Shown here piece by piece: positions 46,153-54,076 of a stretch of 64,000 bases of DNA. The stretch's first letter is position 1. The number at the start of each line of letters is the position of its first letter. Source of the DNA: Trichocoleus desertorum NBK24 (lineage in GTDB: Bacteria; Cyanobacteriota; Cyanobacteriia; FACHB-46); contig NZ_CP116619.1 of assembly GCF_030409055.1 (NCBI RefSeq), positions 1,211,628-1,275,627 on the forward strand, written 5' to 3'. Under the pieces are notes generated by a model, which was given only the letters and a program-made list of their open reading frames with translations, made no database searches and was not told the DNA's origin. The position numbers and the translations under genes were made by a program.

Positions 46153-46207
46153 AAACTATGAGTAATTATACATGGATTTGGGAGTTTCGCGATCGCCCAA
46201 CCACAAA

Positions 46208-47329
46208 CTAGGCCAAGCCTTTAAAGAGAGAACAAGCAGTAGTAAATGAGGCAACGACTTCAGAAAACTGTTCATTGCGCTCCATTAGACCCATGTGTCC
46301 GGCGGGGCGGAGAAACTTCAACTCTGCATTGGGAACGTGGCTGCTCATGTATTTGTGGGCAGCGGGTACAGTGGCGATGTCTGCATGACCCGCAATCACT
46401 AGCGTCGGCACATCAACGGTTGGTAGCGTGGCTCGTTCCTCGTAGCGCAACATCGCCAATACTCCTCTCGCTAAAATGCCTGGTTGAGCAATCAGTCCCA
46501 GAATCGTGGAGAAATTGAGCTGACCGCGCGTTTCTCGTCCGGTGAATCCAGAAATTTCAGTGGTGATGTGCATGGAACCGTTGAGGTAGCTCAAGCCAGT
46601 GATGAGCCAAAACAGCGGTGACAACCAAATGGTCAGGTGCAACAGTGGCTCTATTAAAGGTTTTTGAAGGGCTTGTAAAAAACGGCTCAGGATCGCAGTT
46701 TTGAGCGGGTTGGTGTAGGTTGTATCCACTAAAACAACGCCAGCAACGCGATCGCGCAACTGCTCTCGAAACAAGCGGCAAAAGGTGAGGATGATCATGC
46801 CGCCCATGCTGTGCCCTAACAGAATCGCTGGCTTATCTCCCGCCACTGACAACACCGCTTCTAGGTCACGGGCATATTTTTCTATGGAATGGTCTTGGTT
46901 TTGCGGCTTTTTGGATTTGCCGAGTCCTGGTAAGTCCCAAACCACTAAGCGAAAGCGATCGCCCAATTGTTTTTTAGCGTAGTACCAAACGGTGCTGTTT
47001 GGCCCCCAACCGTGGGTGAAGATAATCGGCTGAGCATCGACGGGACCGTAAAACTCGACCTGAATTTCACTGCCATCGGGTCGAGGAATTTTGCGAAACT
47101 CTTGACTCCGAATGGCTTTAGGTTCATCTTTGCCAGGTCGCCGGAACAGTAGGGGTGGTAGGAAACCTACAAATGACCAAAGAGTCATAACCCAACCAGA
47201 AATCAACCAAGCCCTTGAGATTAAATCCCCTTCATACCATTCGTGCAGAATGTAAATTCCGCCGCCTAGTAGCGCGATCGAGAAAAGCCCTGCCAGCCAC
47301 CGTAACAAAAACTCTAGGGGCATAAACAT
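46208..47329 (-). CDS. Membrane-anchored alpha/beta hydrolase
   Basis: A 373-residue protein with two N-terminal transmembrane segments (about 7-22 and 38-62) and an alpha/beta hydrolase domain. The oxyanion strand is IIFTHGWGPNSTVWYY, the nucleophile elbow is LLGHSMGGMI (Ser), the acid is in VIAGHADIAT and the catalytic His in RPAGHMGLMERNE. The substrate is unknown; esterase, lipase or epoxide hydrolase activity would fit. The frame opens at 47428, but the ATG at 47329 has an AAGAGG ribosome binding site and matches the usual N-terminus MFMPLEFLLRWLAG. Divergent from the terpene synthase gene. Confidence 0.82.
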   Translation of the reverse strand: MFMPLEFLLRWLAGLFSIALLGGGIYILHEWYEGDLISRAWLISGWVMTLWSFVGFLPPLLFRRPGKDEPKAIRSQEFRKIPRPDGSEIQVEFYGPVDAQPIIFTHGWGPNSTVWYYAKKQLGDRFRLVVWDLPGLGKSKKPQNQDHSIEKYARDLEAVLSVAGDKPAILLGHSMGGMIILTFCRLFREQLRDRVAGVVLVDTTYTNPLKTAILSRFLQALQKPLIEPLLHLTIWLSPLFWLITGLSYLNGSMHITTEISGFTGRETRGQLNFSTILGLIAQPGILARGVLAMLRYEERATLPTVDVPTLVIAGHADIATVPAAHKYMSSHVPNAELKFLRPAGHMGLMERNEQFSEVVASFTTACSLFKGLA

Positions 47330-47530
47330 TATGGTTGACCTCTTGGCTCCGACTCCTAAACCAATGCCTTGCGACACTAAAAAGTACGTTAGAAGCAACG
47401 CCAAACTCAAGCAACGACCAAAGGTCATAACCCTTACTAAAAAGATTAAATATCACTGACCGAAATCAGCCTTTATACGAATGAAGTAAGTAATTGGCAA
47501 AAGAAAAACTATGCAACTTGAACCGTAAAG

Positions 47531-48502
47531 ATGACATTCGTAGATAAACTCAATCTTCCTTTTGTAACTTGGAAAAACCAGTGGGCAGATGAAGTAGAGC
47601 AAATTACTAGAGAAATTGCTATTCAAACTGGGGTGTTCAAAGGCGATGATCCGATCGAACTTAAGCGTTTCAAGGGAATCATTGAGTGTCCTGCTTATGC
47701 TTATCCCCAAGCAGAACTAAAGAATTTAGCTTTGTGTGCTCGCTTTACATCTTTGCTGTGGTTTATAGATAACACTTACGATGAAGACCAAGCATTTGCT
47801 AGAGATGAAGAACGCCTTGTAAATTTCATGTTGAGTCAGTGGAGATTATTTCTTCCAGACACAGACGTTGAGATTGGAGCTACAGATGCTTTGTCTCGCT
47901 TTGCCATTCTCCTGAAAAATGATCTACTTGAGGCTGCCAAAGGTGGAGAAGTGTGGCTCAATCGCCTCAGTAAATCAATCTATGATTACTTATTCCAAGG
48001 CTCCTTAAAGGCGACTCAAAATTGGGTCAATAATATTACCCCTGATCTAGAAACATATCTAAAACTTAGAGAGTATGACTCTGGTATGTATCCCTGTTTG
48101 GACTTCATTGAGATTGCGAACGGAATATTTCTTCCAGACACAGTCGTGAGCCATCCAACTATTCAAGAAATGCGTAAGTTATGCGCCAGGATCTCGGGCT
48201 GTGTTAACGATATTTTCTCGTATGAAAAAGAAGTCAAAAGAAATAATGACCCTAGCAATCTAGTACATGTACTAATGCAAGAGCGATCACTTTCATTAGG
48301 TGAAGGTGTAGATGCTGCTGTCACTTTGATTAATGCAGATATAGCTGAGTTTTTGAAGTTAGAAAAAGTTGTACCTGAATTTGGAAACGAACAATTGCAA
48401 AGTCAAGTCATTCAATACATTGAAGGGATGAAGTACTGGATGCAAGGCAACGTAGATTGGAGCTTAGCAACAGGGAGATACTCGATTCCATCAACACCTT
48501 AG
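47531..48502 (+). CDS. Class I terpene synthase
   Basis: A 323-residue terpene cyclase. Key active-site features are all visible: the metal-binding DNTYDED (Asp80, Asn81, Asp84) in place of the classical DDxxD, the NSE triad NDIFSYEKE (Asn226, Ser230, Glu234), the pyrophosphate-sensor Arg180 exactly 46 residues before Asn226, and a C-terminal RY pair (GRYSIP). This is the pattern of bacterial sesquiterpene or related cyclases using farnesyl or geranyl diphosphate. The region has no HIP1 octamer over more than 1 kb and is more AT-rich than its neighbours, a sign of acquisition. No P450 or other tailoring gene is adjacent. Confidence 0.88.
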   Translation: MTFVDKLNLPFVTWKNQWADEVEQITREIAIQTGVFKGDDPIELKRFKGIIECPAYAYPQAELKNLALCARFTSLLWFIDNTYDEDQAFARDEERLVNFMLSQWRLFLPDTDVEIGATDALSRFAILLKNDLLEAAKGGEVWLNRLSKSIYDYLFQGSLKATQNWVNNITPDLETYLKLREYDSGMYPCLDFIEIANGIFLPDTVVSHPTIQEMRKLCARISGCVNDIFSYEKEVKRNNDPSNLVHVLMQERSLSLGEGVDAAVTLINADIAEFLKLEKVVPEFGNEQLQSQVIQYIEGMKYWMQGNVDWSLATGRYSIPSTP

Positions 48503-48531
48503 GGTTGTATAGATTGGCCAACAGCATCAAT

Positions 48532-48560
48532 AAAAAATAAGGTGAGCATTGCCCACCTTA
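48532..48560 (-). terminator. Intrinsic terminator between terpene synthase and rps1
   Basis: TAAGGTG (48538-48544) and CACCTTA (48554-48560) pair; on the minus strand the stem is followed by six T residues (48537-48532). It lies 29 bases past the stop of the S1 gene and is close enough to limit readthrough from the terpene synthase as well. Confidence 0.8.
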
Positions 48561-48588
48561 AAACTTCAGACTACTAACTACAAGTTAA

Positions 48589-49497
48589 TTAAGCGTTGTC
48601 GCGATCGCGCTTCTTATTCGCTTTTTCGGCACGAGCTTCTGCTTCGGCCATCACCGTTGCCATTTGTTCCACCATTTCCCCAGGGTAGTTTTCTAGAACC
48701 TTGGTGGAGAGGGAGACACGGCCTTGGGTCGCATCTAAATCTACAATCATGGCTTGGATAGTTTGACCCACCTCAAACAGAGAGGGGAGGGATTCGATAA
48801 AGCGATTGCTGACTTGGTTGATGTGGAGCAGTCCGGTGGTGCCGTTAAAGTCTACAAACACACCAAAGGGCTTGATGCTGGTCACTTTGCCATCGATCAG
48901 TTGACCGACTTCCAGGCTGCTCATGCTAGCCGCGCGAGTCGCCATGCGGTTGGAGAGAATGAGTTTGTTGCGGTTGGGGTCAACTTCTAGGAAGCTAGCG
49001 GTGAGGGTTTGGCCTTTGAGGGCTTCTAGGTCGTTGCGCTCTACCAAGTGCGATCGCGGGATAAAACCGCGCAGACCACGCACATCCACGGTAACGCCGC
49101 CTTTGTTGGTGCCTGTCACGCGCACTTGCACCGACTGGCTGCTATTTTGCAGGTCAGCAACTTCTTCCCAGACTCGATTTAGCTCTAGGCGACGGCGGGA
49201 CAACGTGACTTGACCGTCAGCATCTTGGTCACGAATAATGACGAATTCTTGCTCTTCGTTGAGCGGCAAAACTGCGGATAAATCTGTAACCCGTCTCAAG
49301 GCAGCTTCTTCGGTCGGTACAAAGGCGAGAGATTTACCACCAATGTCCACATAAGCGCCATTCGCTTCATAGTTGAACACTTTTCCCCGCACAACTTGAC
49401 CTGATTGAAATCCGTAGTCATGTTGTTCGAGGGCTCTCGCAAAATCATCCATCGAAAAGGACGGAGTAGCTTGAGAACGGGGCGATTGTGAAGTCAT
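48589..49497 (-). CDS. Short 30S ribosomal protein S1 homologue (Rps1b type)
   Basis: A 302-residue protein with three S1 domains (about 35-100, 115-185 and 200-268; GQVVRGKVFNYEANGAYVDIGGKSLAFV, QSVQVRVTGTNKGGVTVDVRGLRGFIP, GQLIDGKVTSIKPFGVFVDFNGTTGLLH). E. coli S1 has six; cyanobacteria carry shorter S1 proteins including this three-domain form, some of which bind 5' leaders of photosynthesis mRNAs. The C-terminus is basic (RAEKANKKRDRDNA). It stands alone on the minus strand with its own terminator. Confidence 0.9.
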   Translation of the reverse strand: MTSQSPRSQATPSFSMDDFARALEQHDYGFQSGQVVRGKVFNYEANGAYVDIGGKSLAFVPTEEAALRRVTDLSAVLPLNEEQEFVIIRDQDADGQVTLSRRRLELNRVWEEVADLQNSSQSVQVRVTGTNKGGVTVDVRGLRGFIPRSHLVERNDLEALKGQTLTASFLEVDPNRNKLILSNRMATRAASMSSLEVGQLIDGKVTSIKPFGVFVDFNGTTGLLHINQVSNRFIESLPSLFEVGQTIQAMIVDLDATQGRVSLSTKVLENYPGEMVEQMATVMAEAEARAEKANKKRDRDNA

Positions 49498-49723
49498 ATG
49501 AGATTGAACAGTGAAAATAATGAGATGAACTGAGCAATAATTCCCAGTACCACTTGCTCTAAGGTATCGCGGTCAGATACAACTGAAGGCTTTCCGTCAG
49601 GACTCTTCATGAAGCATCATCAACGGCAAAAAGTGGGTTTCCTCAATATAGTCAATTCTTAGGCGATTCAGGACAGCTCAGAAAAAGTCTATCCTAGGGG
49701 TGATAAGCGCTTGAGGCACTCTG

Positions 49724-51994
49724 GTGGCTGTTGACTCTGTTTGGATTGTGGGGCCAACCCGTAGCGGTAAGACGACTGACTTGGTGAACCAGTTCAAAGC
49801 TTGGGTTCAGGCGGGATTAGACCCAAAAGGCGATCGACAAACGGAACCCACTCTCAAAGCGGGGCATCCAGTTTCGGAGCGATTGCAGCAATTAATGGTA
49901 GAGCGATCGCAACGCGCCCGGATGCAACAAACCGCTTCCGCCATTTTGGTCTTTGCCGCCACCGGGGATAACCGCCTGGAGCTGGTCGATCGCCTCACTG
50001 CTGCCACGCAAGGCGGATGTCCAATTCAGTCTGCGACGCCAATTGGTTTCTTCCAGGATGAAGTGTTGCTGTTTTGGCCGTTGTTGGTAGAGCAGTTGCA
50101 AGTGAAGGCGCAATTTCCCGTGCGACTGCGACCAGAAAATGAGCAAGAACTGGCCACGCGACTCTGGCGATCGCAACTTACCCCAGAAGTGCTGCAACGC
50201 TCCGGCGTAGGGGAGTATCGGTTAGTGCGGCGGTTGTTGGACTGGTTACAACTGGCGGCTCTGGCGGGCCATGCCACCGAGGATATTCCTGGCATTCTCG
50301 AAGTGGGACTATCGGGGCAAGATTGGGCTTTGTTTGGGGAGTTGTTGTGTCAGTGGCGCAATTGGTGCCTGGAGCGCGGCTTGCTCACCTATGGGTTACT
50401 TTGCGAACTGTACTGGCGCTATCTCTTGCCCAACCCTACCTACCAGCAACATTTGAGTCGGCGTTATCAAGCAGTCCTGGCCGATGATGTAGATAATTAC
50501 CCAGCGATCGCGCGGCAGTTATTTGAATGCTTGCTGGATCAAGGAGCTGTGGGCGCATTTACCTACAACCCTCAGGGTGGCATTCGTTTAGGGCTGGGTG
50601 CTGATCCGCAGCATTTAGCCGATCTCGCAACGCGCTGTCGAGTCGTGGAGTTGTCTGCAAACGTCAATCCTAGCTTAGCAAATCAGGTGGGCTTATCTGT
50701 AGTCGAAGTCGTCACCGATCCCTTATTTCTCACTCAGCTTCCAGAAGCAGTGCAATCGCTGCAAACCACTTCCCGCGCTCAGTTATTACGGCAGACCGCT
50801 CAAGTGATCGTGGAAGCCGTGGAGTCAGGGCAAGCACAACCCCACGAAATCGCAGTGATTGGCCCTGGTGTAGACGCGATCGCCCGTTACACCCTGCGAG
50901 AAATCCTGGGTAAACATGGCATTGCGGTGGAATCAATTAATGATCAGCGTCCTCTAGCCAGTTCTGCAATGGTGCGAGCGTTACTGACCCTGCTCACCTT
51001 GGTCTATCCCAACTTAGGCCGACTGATCAACCGAGACGCTGTCGCCGAAATGCTAGTTGTCCTCAGCCAAACGCCTCGCCCCTATTCCCCAGAATCTACT
51101 AAAAGCGGTGAAGCTCCATTTCATCCCTCCTCCCTCCTCCTTCATCCTTCCATCGACCCCGTCCGCGCTGGCCTTCTAGCCGATCACTGCTTTGAACCAC
51201 ACCCCGATTCCCCCCGTTTACTCCCCACTACCGAATTTCCCCGTTGGGATCGCTTGGGGTATGAGGCAACCAAAGCTTACGACGAGATCGTGCAGTGGAT
51301 TGAAACTCAGAAGTTGCAGCAAGAACAGCACTTAGTTCCAGGGGCGATCGCGATTCTCGACCGCGCCATGCAAAAGTTTTTGTGGAACGGCAGTCACCTC
51401 CCTTTTGACCAACTGGCGACCCTGCGAGAACTAATGGAGACAGCCCAGCACTATTGGGAAGTGGATGCACGATTACGACAAAGCGAAAGCGAGAATGCGG
51501 ACACGCCCGCTTCGGTTACAGTGGGTAACTTTATTCAACTATTGCGGGGTGGCACGATCACCGCCGACCCTTATCCAGTGCGCAGTACTAGGGCTGCCAA
51601 CCCAGCCGTGACCTTGGCGACGATTTTTCAGTACTGCTCCAACCGTTTGTCTCATCGTTGGCAATTCTGGCTCGATGCGGGTTCACCTCGTTGGCTCACA
51701 GGCTCTGAAACCTTGTTTGGAGCACCTTTGTTTTTGCAAAACTGGTCGAGTGCGCCTTGGACAGAAGCCGATTCGATGGCGGCTCTAGAGCGACGGTTAC
51801 AAAGGATTTTGCTGGATTTATTGGGTCGAGCGGGCGATCGCGTGTTTCTCTGCCACAGCGACTTGGCAACCAACGGTCAAGAGCAAATGGGCACGTTGCT
51901 GTCATTGGTGAATGCTTCGGTGCCAATGGTGACAGAATCTATGGCGGCAGAGGTGACAGAAGAGGCGCTTATGGCAAGTTCAGCCAGCTCTTGA
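49724..51994 (+). CDS. AddB/RecC-like SF1-type protein, probably helicase-related
   Basis: A 756-residue protein starting with a GTG codon. It has a P-loop VGPTRSGKTT (residues 9-18) and a Walker-B-like AVLADDVDNYP (near 250), with further SF1-like segments (HEIAVIGPGVDAIARYTLREIL, and a C-terminal VFLCHSDLATNGQEQMG). The overall look is of UvrD/AddB/RecC relatives, but the classical helicase motifs in between are degenerate, no iron-sulfur cysteines are visible and no AddA or nuclease partner is next to it. A purine-rich repeat adds the peptide HPSSLLLHPS near 470. The 3' end overlaps the convergent kinase gene by 26 bases. Confidence 0.7.
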   Translation: MAVDSVWIVGPTRSGKTTDLVNQFKAWVQAGLDPKGDRQTEPTLKAGHPVSERLQQLMVERSQRARMQQTASAILVFAATGDNRLELVDRLTAATQGGCPIQSATPIGFFQDEVLLFWPLLVEQLQVKAQFPVRLRPENEQELATRLWRSQLTPEVLQRSGVGEYRLVRRLLDWLQLAALAGHATEDIPGILEVGLSGQDWALFGELLCQWRNWCLERGLLTYGLLCELYWRYLLPNPTYQQHLSRRYQAVLADDVDNYPAIARQLFECLLDQGAVGAFTYNPQGGIRLGLGADPQHLADLATRCRVVELSANVNPSLANQVGLSVVEVVTDPLFLTQLPEAVQSLQTTSRAQLLRQTAQVIVEAVESGQAQPHEIAVIGPGVDAIARYTLREILGKHGIAVESINDQRPLASSAMVRALLTLLTLVYPNLGRLINRDAVAEMLVVLSQTPRPYSPESTKSGEAPFHPSSLLLHPSIDPVRAGLLADHCFEPHPDSPRLLPTTEFPRWDRLGYEATKAYDEIVQWIETQKLQQEQHLVPGAIAILDRAMQKFLWNGSHLPFDQLATLRELMETAQHYWEVDARLRQSESENADTPASVTVGNFIQLLRGGTITADPYPVRSTRAANPAVTLATIFQYCSNRLSHRWQFWLDAGSPRWLTGSETLFGAPLFLQNWSSAPWTEADSMAALERRLQRILLDLLGRAGDRVFLCHSDLATNGQEQMGTLLSLVNASVPMVTESMAAEVTEEALMASSASS
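51121..51151 (-). repeat. Purine-rich repeat inside the AddB-like gene
   Basis: On the minus strand GGAAGGATGAAGGAGGAGGG followed by AGGAGGGATGA. It is absorbed in frame and codes the Ser/Leu-rich peptide in a low-conservation region of the protein. Confidence 0.65.
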
Positions 51995-53309
51995 TTTCCT
52001 GTACCAGCCACAAACACTCAGCCCGACTCAAACCTTCCCCAAAAGAATACTCACGCATTCCCGCTTGAATCGTGATTCTGCGGCGGGGTTCGGCTCCAGC
52101 CGCCACCTTAGATTCAACGCTATCTAAAAAGATGTCCTCAATCTCAGCAATGTTGCCATCGGGGTTTTCGGGGATATAGCCCAGGATTTTTCGGTAGATA
52201 ACAAAACAGTGTTTATCAAGGTAAACGCGAGTGGGGCAGACGGAGGTGTAGGTCAAAAAAGAGAGCGTCAGTGACAAAATGAAGTAGCCAAAGGCCCAAT
52301 CCCAATAACCTCGGCCCACTGTCACTAGAAACGAACCGATAAAGAAGAACAGCCCCAGCGATAGAAACGGCAATGTATAGCCTGTGCTTCTGGTGGGAAT
52401 CTCGATTAAGAGTTGGGTGGCTGCTTTATCGAGCTTAATCTTTGTTCCCTCTGGTGGCTTGGCTATCAGCGTTTTCTCAGAAGATTGGTGCCGCTCTCGC
52501 TGCAAGCCTGACTCCAACGCAGCCAGAGCTTCACGAGCAGTACCAAAGCGGTTTTCGGGCGCAGGCTCGGTCAGACGATCGATCCAGTCGAGCAATTGAG
52601 GATTGAGACTAAGGCGATCGCGCCATTGCAACCGCAAATCTTTCTGGGGTAAATCAGCAGGAGCAACGCCTGTGACTAAGTGAATCAAAGTAGCTCCCAA
52701 GGCATAAAGATCGGAAGCGGGGACTGCACGACCTCCAAATTGCTCTAGAGGCGTGTAACCGTAAGTTCCTACCACGGTAAACGTAGAGCCTTCCGTCGCC
52801 GCTCGGTCTTGCACCGCCCCAAAATCTACTAGATAAATCTCACCATCATCGCCCCAAATAATATTGCTGGGCTTGATATCTCGGTGCAGCACTGGAGGGC
52901 TAAGTTCGTGCAGGTAGATCAACGTTTTCAGAATTGCTGTGGCAATATCGCGAATTTCTAACTCAGTAAACTTCTCACCTTGCACCAACAACTCTTTGAG
53001 AGATGCACCAGGGATATACTCCTCTACCAGACCAAACCACAGCGGCTTCTCTTCCAGACAAAAGTAATCGTAGTACTGAGGAATACGAGGATGATCTAAC
53101 TGTTCGAGGACTTGGGCTTCCCGCTCAAACAGCTTCACATGCTCCCATTGGGTACTCCCTTCAACTGCAAGTAGTTTGATAATGACCTGGTTGGCGACAT
53201 CCTCAGGCTCTGCTAAGTCACCTGCTAACCAAGTCTGCCGTACAGGATGATCGTTGAATTGGGCTTGGAGTTGATAGCGATCGCAAATCACCTGTCCTGG
53301 CTCAAGCAT
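51969..53309 (-). CDS. Membrane-anchored serine/threonine protein kinase (copy 1)
   Basis: A 446-residue Hanks-type kinase with lysine in QVIIKLLAV, the catalytic loop VLHRDIKPSNIIW, metal-binding DFGAVQDRAA and activation-segment YGYTPLEQFGG. The C-terminal half has two transmembrane segments (about 310-350) followed by a soluble domain with YSFGEGLSRAECLWLVQEIKSWLNL. This C-terminal domain is shared with the second kinase at 54077-55456, so the two are paralogues. The ATG at 53309 matches the start of the paralogue (MLQAEQVLQERYQL), so it is chosen over 53348. The kinase is divergent from a VWA gene 118 bases away. Confidence 0.9.
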   Translation of the reverse strand: MLEPGQVICDRYQLQAQFNDHPVRQTWLAGDLAEPEDVANQVIIKLLAVEGSTQWEHVKLFEREAQVLEQLDHPRIPQYYDYFCLEEKPLWFGLVEEYIPGASLKELLVQGEKFTELEIRDIATAILKTLIYLHELSPPVLHRDIKPSNIIWGDDGEIYLVDFGAVQDRAATEGSTFTVVGTYGYTPLEQFGGRAVPASDLYALGATLIHLVTGVAPADLPQKDLRLQWRDRLSLNPQLLDWIDRLTEPAPENRFGTAREALAALESGLQRERHQSSEKTLIAKPPEGTKIKLDKAATQLLIEIPTRSTGYTLPFLSLGLFFFIGSFLVTVGRGYWDWAFGYFILSLTLSFLTYTSVCPTRVYLDKHCFVIYRKILGYIPENPDGNIAEIEDIFLDSVESKVAAGAEPRRRITIQAGMREYSFGEGLSRAECLWLVQEIKSWLNLP

Positions 53310-53427
53310 CCTCTTCGAGTACCTGTTGGTTTTCTTCCACTGTGCCACCTGTTCTTAAGGAATTGCAAATTCTGGGGTGTTTCTCTAGCTAGCCTTACTA
53401 GGATGAACAAAAATCCCCTACAGATCT

Positions 53428-54027
53428 ATGAAAGACCGCGACTACACACTCATCATCGATAAGAGCGGTAGCATGTCTACTCCAGACCAACGGGGCGGGC
53501 GAACCCGGTGGACAGAAGTGCAAGAATCTACCCTGGCGCTAGCGAGAAAGTGTGAGCAATTTGATCCCGATGGCATCACCGTTTATCTATTCTCTAGCCG
53601 TTTCAAGCGTTACGACAACGTCACCCCAGCGAAGGTCGAGCAGTTGTTTCTGGAGAACGATCCGTCTGGTACAACCAATCTCGCTTCTGTGTTGCACGAT
53701 GCCACCAACAGCTATCTCCAACGCAAGCAAGCCAAACAGACAAAGCAGGGAGAAACGATTTTGGTGATTACCGACGGTGAACCGGACGATCGCCGAGCGG
53801 TAATGGAAGTAATTGTGAATGCCTCCCGCCAGCTTGACCGAGACGAAGAATTAGCGATTTCCTTCATCCAGGTGGGCAATGATTCCCAAGCTAGTAAATT
53901 CCTCAAAGCCTTAGACGATCAAATGCAAGGCATTGGGGCAAAATTTGACATCTGCGACACGATTACATTTGATGACATGGCAGATATGAGCCTTGCAGAG
54001 GTTTTAACAAACGCCATTCACGATTAA
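53428..54027 (+). CDS. Stand-alone von Willebrand factor A-domain protein (TerY-like)
   Basis: A 199-residue single VWA domain with an intact metal-ion-dependent adhesion site: DKSGSMS (Asp11, Ser13, Ser15), a Thr in SGTTNLASVL (about 77) and Asp in ITDGEPDDR (about 113). It lacks signal peptide and membrane segments, so is cytoplasmic. Stand-alone cytoplasmic VWA proteins of this size are known in TerY-type signalling triads with a Ser/Thr kinase and a PP2C phosphatase. Here it lies between two paralogous Ser/Thr kinases on the opposite strand; no PP2C gene is visible in the window. Confidence 0.9.
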   Translation: MKDRDYTLIIDKSGSMSTPDQRGGRTRWTEVQESTLALARKCEQFDPDGITVYLFSSRFKRYDNVTPAKVEQLFLENDPSGTTNLASVLHDATNSYLQRKQAKQTKQGETILVITDGEPDDRRAVMEVIVNASRQLDRDEELAISFIQVGNDSQASKFLKALDDQMQGIGAKFDICDTITFDDMADMSLAEVLTNAIHD

Positions 54028-54076
54028 GCAACCTAGGTGAGCTGCACCGAAAGCTTCAACTTTAGCGAAATGCGAC

